Origin: Voacanga thouarsii
Lineage: Eukaryota; Streptophyta; Magnoliopsida; Gentianales; Apocynaceae
Direction of reading: 5' to 3'
DNA length: 64,000 nt
NCBI GenBank assembly: GCA_026120185.1
Contig: JANUWF010002008.1
Coordinates: forward strand, 597,501-661,500
The position numbers and the translations under genes are program-made. Below are positions 58,246 to 64,000 of the stretch, in pieces. Positions within the stretch are counted from its first letter, which is position 1, and each line of letters opens with the position of its first letter. Under the pieces are notes generated by a model. The model searched no databases and was not told the DNA's origin. It worked only from the letters and a program-made list of their open reading frames with translations.

Positions 58246-61136
58246 GGTGTCTTCCGAAAGAAAGAACCTCATCAAATTTTGCTTTTCTAGAGTTTAGCCT
58301 CTGATCACTGGTTGGTATCTTCTAACTTTTGATTGGTGTCTTGTAGCCTTTGATTGTTGACTTTCAAGTTCTCTTCTCCTTGTTGAACTTGATATTAAAA
58401 ATTTTCAATCTCTTATTACTATAGATTGTTTATTTGTTGAAGTCTCTGAACTTTCTTGTTTTTCATTTTGTTCAATTCTACAACTTCAAACCATTTTGAG
58501 TATTAACTAATATCCTTTTTATAAGTTTCTCATGCATTTCATCCTCATCATTAAACTCATCAAGGCCCTCATCAACTTCTTCCTCAAAATTACTTTCTTC
58601 ATGAATTGTGCTATTTTTAGCAATAGTATTGAATGCTACATTACTCACTTGTCCTTCAACGTTATCTCCTTCAGTGCTATTTTCATCAAAACATTCTTGA
58701 TTCTTTTAACAAGTACTTAGAGTTGTGTTGTAAGACTTATTCTTCAACTTTATCATAATGTGTACCACATTCAGCCTGAATATATCCATAGCCACTGCAT
58801 TCTCTATACTTAGGTCCTCTCAATTCACTTTTATTTTTTGAAGATTTCTACTAAGGATTATTTTTTTGTTGAAATCTAGGCTTCTTGTTGAAAGAGCTAC
58901 CAAATAGCTTGTTCTTCTATTTTTATCTCTTTAGTAGCTTGTTAAATCATTTTGTTAAAAAATTGTTTTCATCATCTGAGCCCTTATTGTCATCAGAATC
59001 ATCTTCAGCTTTCAAGATTACTCTTTCCTCAGTAGATTTTGACTAAAAAATTATCTCATAGATTTGCAAATCCCATATGATCATCTAATTACATTTTTAA
59101 CACATATTTGCATTCTTTTATAGTAGCTACTTTGGCTTCAAATCGAGATGGCAAATATCTCAAAATCTTGCGTACCAACTTTTCTTCAAAATATCTTTTT
59201 CCTAGTTAAAAAGCCTTATTAGAATTATCTCTGAGCTTGCTATTGAATACATCAATGGCTTCATGGGCACCCATTTTTAGTTTCTCAAACTGTGTTGTCA
59301 ACATTTATAATTTTGATATTCTGACATTGTTTGCACCTTCATACACTGTTTGCAATACCTGTTGGGGATATGCCCTAGAGTCAATTTGTACTTATACTAT
59401 TGTCATTATGTTTTATATAATAATATGAGGCTTTCCTTTCCATGAATAATGAGTTTTGTTTTGTTGGTCATCAAGTACGTGACTTAATAGTAAAACCCTA
59501 CAATGAATACAATGACTATTCTAAAACTGTCCCTGATCGATTATTATTATTGGAATAATAATAAATTAAGATTAGTATATTTGTGACTTGATGGCTATGT
59601 TTTACTGGCCATGGATACTTGTGATATCGAGTCAAGACATAAATAAATGTTAGAGAACATTGTATTGGATATGACCCACTGTGAGAGTACTTCATGGAAT
59701 ATGTCATAAGTACTTTCTCGCCATAATAATATTGAAAGTCCTTCGACCTAAATTCATCATAGTTTCCTACTTGATAAATTCTATATTTTGACATTGTCTA
59801 AAGTTGTCTTTAATCAGATAATAAATTAGACTACTGTTGGATATAGAATAAATCAAGGAGAGGAATATGATTGATTGTGAAGGAATTTGTCCCTCTCAAT
59901 TATGGGAGAGATATCCATGGGCCCCTTGATAAGTTAGACTGTTAAAAATGCATGGCCGTGCTCAAACATATCAATCTAAGATATTGATATCATTTGTTTG
60001 AATAGTCTACTATGAAATCAAGAAATAATTGATTAAACTTAATAAGGATGACATGCTTCGTGCCTTATGCTTAATCTGGATATCGTGTGACAAAAGGACT
60101 AAATATAAAATTATGGTTTAGTTCAAAGAGATCACCGATCTTCATTTAACCTGGATAGTTATAATGTTTTGCTAGAAACCGCTTATAACTTGTGGGCCAT
60201 TTAAATATGATTTAGGCACACTGCCAATGTTAAATGAACCTATAGGGTCACACAATAAACGAACTTGTTAGGTTATTTTTCTGGTGACTAGGTTCGATGT
60301 ATCTGGATGATGTCCAGATTATAAGAATCTAACTCGGTAAATTAATTAGTTACCGAGATAATGGCAGAATCTTATCATATCAGTTTTAATTTAATTTGAA
60401 TTTAAATTAGAATATGATAAGATATTATTAGGGTTGGACTTTAAGAGGTTCGGGAGTTTTTAAGAAAACCCTAGCCGTCTTTTCAATAGTCCAATTTTTC
60501 GGTTGAGAACATTCGTGTCATTCTCTACCAGAAAAGAAAAAAAAAACCTCTCAAACCCTAGGCGCTAGCACTCCCCAGGTATCGAGTGAGTTCGCGGTGT
60601 GTATCCGATAGAGGACGTTTGCATACTGCAGCGTCTGGTGATTGTTCGGGTTGAACGTACAACAGCGCAACCAGAATCGAAGGATTTCGATTACAACAAC
60701 CAGAGGTAATTCTTAAACCTTAGATCATCTTAATCGTTTACTTGGGTCCTCGGGAGGGATTCGTGGATGTTTTTCGCGTTTAGGAGTCCACGAATTCTAA
60801 CAATACCTCCCATGCATCGTTGGCAGAATTATATGTTGAAATCAATTTGAATTGATCAGGATCAATGGCAACAAAAAATGTATTCAATGTTTTAGCATTT
60901 ATATTGTTAAGATGACGTTCAGTATCTGCCCATAGATCCATTAGCTTCAATTCTTCAGCTCTAGTATTGGTATTTGCTATTATTGGGGTCTCCACATTTC
61001 TTCAACAGCTTGCTAAGCAGCAGTGTCCAAATTTTTTTATAAAGATTCTCATTCTAGTTTTCAAGTATATATAATTTGCACACTTCAGCAATGGGGGTCG
61101 AGTAATTGTTGCTCCTTCTTCCATTATACCAGACAT
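58246..61136 (-). pseudogene. Copia E gag, split by a solo LTR
   Basis: The gag start is at 61136: MSGIMEEGATITRPPLL, then LKTRMRIFIKKF. The frame 60780-60995 gives RAEELKLMDLWADTERHLNN and DPDQFKLISTYNSANDAWEV. After the insertion (59360-60802) the frame resumes left of 59354 with LQTVYEGANNVRISK, then a stop, MLTTQFEKLKMGAHEAIDVF. A zinc knuckle with lost Cys (ECSGYGYIQAEC) is near 58745-58785. Between gag and protease is a low-complexity region with many stops. Confidence 0.82.
59360..60802 (+). mobile_element. Solo LTR inserted in copia E gag
   Basis: 1443 bp, from tgttggggatatgccctag to gaattctaaca, flanked by atacc on both sides (59355-59359 and 60803-60807). Removing it joins the gag codons for AWEVL to QTVYEG in frame. 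It is a copia-type LTR of another family, with no internal region, so a solo LTR. A GC-richer segment near 60560-60680 is probably the U5 part. Confidence 0.88.
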
Positions 61137-61202
61137 GGTATTCTAAACCAATTTCCTAGATCTCATTTGCTAAATTAATAACAAGTCTAATATAGTGAAC
61201 TA

Positions 61203-62685
61203 TAACACCCCATAACCACAGGGCCAAATGGTTGCGGATTCGCCCTGTCTAAATTACAAGGAGTTTTCATAACATTATAAAGCAATAAACAAATAATTTA
61301 GGAGATTCAAATGACTCCAAAAGAAATAGATTATAAACTTAAAACATTGTCATTACGTACTATCAATACAAAGTCTCCTGAATCTAAACCCGAATGTCAA
61401 GACAAAAGAGTTCAAAATGCATCATCTACCTTTCTGGGTCTTACTTCTGTACAAGTCTACGGATCAAAAGTTTGCCTGAAATATATGAGGGAAGCCATGT
61501 GAGATATATGTAATATATCTCAATAAGTTCCGTAGTGTGCTACAAGAAATTTTAAAATAATGCTTTCATGTTGCATGATACTAGTACTTGGAATGGTTGA
61601 AGGAATTTCTCCTTCATCTTATGATGTCACAACAACAGCTTTATAAAAACCTTGAAACTCATTTAAGCTTTTCGGGAAAATATGTGTACTTTCAAAGTAC
61701 ACTTACCAAATAATATTTAAGAATCTATTTAAAAAGAATATATATCAATTGATAGAATCATGTCTCATTTTTAATGTTCTGCCTCAATGGCATGCATAGG
61801 ATAGACAATCCTATTGTCATAATTGCCTTAATGGCCACATAAGATATACAATCCTATCATCATAATTACCTCAATGGCCCGAGTGTCCAATGCCTGTCCT
61901 CCGTTTCACTTTGGGAAAATATGTTGCCAGCTAAGGATGACTAAACATTAAATACCGGCACCTTGTGTAGAAAGAGATCATAGTCCTGAGGTGGCCACCA
62001 ACTAGACAGTGTTCTCAAACCCACGCAAGTTAGTATTAGTGTATAGTCCTTTTGAGTACTCAAGAATCACACGGCACGAAGCCATAGATCAATGCAATGT
62101 TTCATTCAAGCTCAATACTTCTAACAACCTATATTATTTTCAAAATGTTTACTTTCCCGAAATTACATTCCAAATAATAAATCCGTTCCAAGGTTTAGGA
62201 GTTTATAATAATTCATGGCATGGTTTTCGCAATATGATACATGAAGATACAGTCATCAATGCTAGATGAAATTAATGCAAGATTTCCAAACCGTCCTGTT
62301 ATAGGTAGATGATTTCTCAAAATATAGCATGCTTGAATATCACATAATCATTTATGCTCTCAAATACCTCATAACATGTTTAATAGAATAAACTAGCATG
62401 CTTCATAACATTCTTCACTTAAAAATATTTTATTGCAAATATTATGTGCATGTGGGGACGTACTTTAAGTCCTAGCAACAAAAGGATTCGTGTCCTAAGT
62501 TCGAAACTCCACATATTTTTCTCCCACGAAATCCTATATATAAATTGAACACACATGTAGGTCAGTTTTCTATCACCAGCCATAATCATCTCATCTATTC
62601 CTCTACATATTCTTCCTATACATTCTCATACTACTACTTGATTTCTATATCGTTCTAACAAGCATCATAATATTTAGCTACCAAC
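61203..62685. repeat. Gypsy-type LTR-like fragment
   Basis: Begins tataacaccccataacc, similar to the tgtaacacccc start of the 4.23-kb insertion at 43299, followed by an agggcc and gccctgtc segment of the same style. No ORF is convincing. It ends where an Athila LTR begins. It is probably part of a large gypsy LTR cut by, or containing, that Athila insertion. No target duplication could be checked. Confidence 0.5.
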
Positions 62686-64000
62686 TGATGTGGTTCGGAC
62701 TTGGGTATAAAAATCATACAAAACTAAGCATATTTCCAATCAAGTTCAAATTAAAACGTTAAACCCAAATCACACATATGAGCAAGCGTACTCATTATTA
62801 ACTGAGTATAGGGTTCAAACGAGTGTCGATCCTCAAGGAACAAGTAGACATTAATTACCCTTCTTTCATTGTTTAACCGACTCGATAAAGTGAAAAAATA
62901 AATAAAAAGAAAAATTAAAAAGAAAATAAAAATATGTATATGTTAAGGATGTAGATTTATGTAACTCAAGTCATTGTTTAGACAAACATGATCTTAAAGA
63001 ATTTAACCATTATCATAACCAATCATTCTCTTGGCACCATGGAGGATGAAGGTAAACTCACTTTGATGGTCAATCCATGAAATCACTATCTTCTAGATAA
63101 ATTAGAATCACTTGGTTCGTCTCAACTAATTCATCCAAAAAATGCATTAAACACAATTCTTAATTAAATTCCCTTGGTCTCGACAAATCTAGAACATGAA
63201 ATTAATCAATGAATCCTTGGTCTCAGAAGACATCAATTAACCTTCAATTATCAGTTCTTAAACAATTAACCCCCTTTGGTCCAGCAAGTTAATTGCCAAC
63301 AGAATATGAAATTAATAAATCGAAACAACAATCAACCCCCTTTAGTCCAGCAAGTCGATGGATAAAATCAACTAACTAATCTCGTAATAAGCATAAGTAA
63401 TTGAATACCAAGAATAATAACCAATTAATCAAAAGATCAAATAACTCTAGAAATCATGAATATCTAAAACAATGTTGAATTACAATAGAACAATTGACAT
63501 ATCATTGTTCAAGAAAAAGAAAACAAAGTAAAAGAAAGAACTCATAGATAAGCCTCATTCTTCTTCCTTTGAAGACCTTCTTGTACAACCCTTCTTGAAC
63601 TTGAAGAATTCCTCTTTGGACTGAGTGATTTTCTATGATGATCAATGAATTCCCTTATTTTCTCTTATGTTTTCCATCTATTTATAGGCTTAAGAGGTGC
63701 CTAAACTCGTAGGTACCAAGTTCTTGGCCGAATAGAAGTTGGGAACTGCTAAAACTCTTCAAATTTCCAAAAATGCGTAGAAAGATCGCAGCACCGCCTC
63801 AGGGACAGACCACAGCCGGCGCCGCCTTGGTCCTTCGGAGCTGGCGCCGCCTGTGTTTTGTTTTTCCACTCGTTCGCCGATTTTTCTTTGAATTGTGCGC
63901 ATATGTTCTAGAATGCAGCCGGCGCCGCCTCTGCTTTATTTCGCGACGGTTTTATTTTGTTTTACCCAAAATCCTGAGATAATGACCAAAATACCTTTCC
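62686..64000 (-). repeat. Second Athila-type LTR, minus orientation, truncated by the window edge
   Basis: The left part is the reverse complement of the Athila LTR end (54780-54970): it shares cctcaaggaacaagta, cacacatatgagcaag and the flanking order. The order continues with gatgag- and ctcgagaaagagg-like words reversed, then a GC-rich stretch (63780-63950) with ggcgccgcct repeated. It diverges from element 42426-54972, so it is a different family member. The internal region would lie to the left in sense order but is not present there, so this may be a solo or 3' LTR. Confidence 0.65.

Overview
The window is AT-rich nuclear DNA of a flowering plant, most likely a eudicot. The evidence is plant-type LTR retrotransposons (Ty1/copia, Ty3/gypsy of the Tat and Athila types), CACTA DNA transposons, a TRIM element and one plant-specific RWP-RK (RKD-type) transcription factor gene. 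No tRNA, rRNA or bacterial-type gene was seen. Nearly everything else is transposon, mostly broken by stops and frameshifts. The species cannot be named from the sequence.

Layout. 1-653 (minus strand): 3' part of an RKD-type gene; two exons and one 93-bp intron are visible. 700-1520: polypurine minisatellite of 75-bp units upstream of that gene. 1795-2350: CACTA terminus with subterminal repeats. 2491-13984: full-length copia element A (minus) with 1.9-kb LTRs and an approximate 5-bp target duplication; its reverse transcriptase is split by a related 1.96-kb solo LTR (5459-7418). 14.0-19.4 kb: old debris (copia RNase H remnant, a 645-bp LTR, unassigned AT-rich DNA). 19.4-22.36 kb: 3' half of a Tat-type gypsy element (minus) with two RNase H regions. 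22.36-31.21 kb: CACTA transposon with matching subterminal repeats at both ends, remnants of a plant CACTA protein and a 1.3-kb tandem array inside.

31.21-57.32 kb is one nested stack. Copia element D (plus, 5'-truncated at the CACTA edge) has a 3' LTR split by a three-LTR tandem TRIM (duplication gagta). The TRIM is split by full-length copia B (32728-42334, duplication acagc) and by an Athila-type element (42426-54972). The Athila 5' LTR is split again by a 4.23-kb TG...CA insertion (43299-47528, duplication tttca). 57.34-61.14 kb: copia E (minus) gag to integrase start, split by a 160-bp TRIM solo LTR (duplication atgta) and a 1443-bp solo LTR (duplication atacc). 61.2-62.69 kb: gypsy-type LTR-like fragment. 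62686-64000: a second Athila-type LTR (minus), cut by the window edge.

The coding remnants would have worked together only as retroelement polyproteins (gag, protease, integrase, RT, RNase H); no copy looks autonomous. I found no new enzymatic or defence system. The most noteworthy observations are the diverged RKD gene with repeats and transposon termini upstream, the alternating A/B satellite inside the CACTA, the tandem three-LTR TRIM, the CACTA lying at a junction of two unrelated retroelements, and the reconstructable multi-level nesting.
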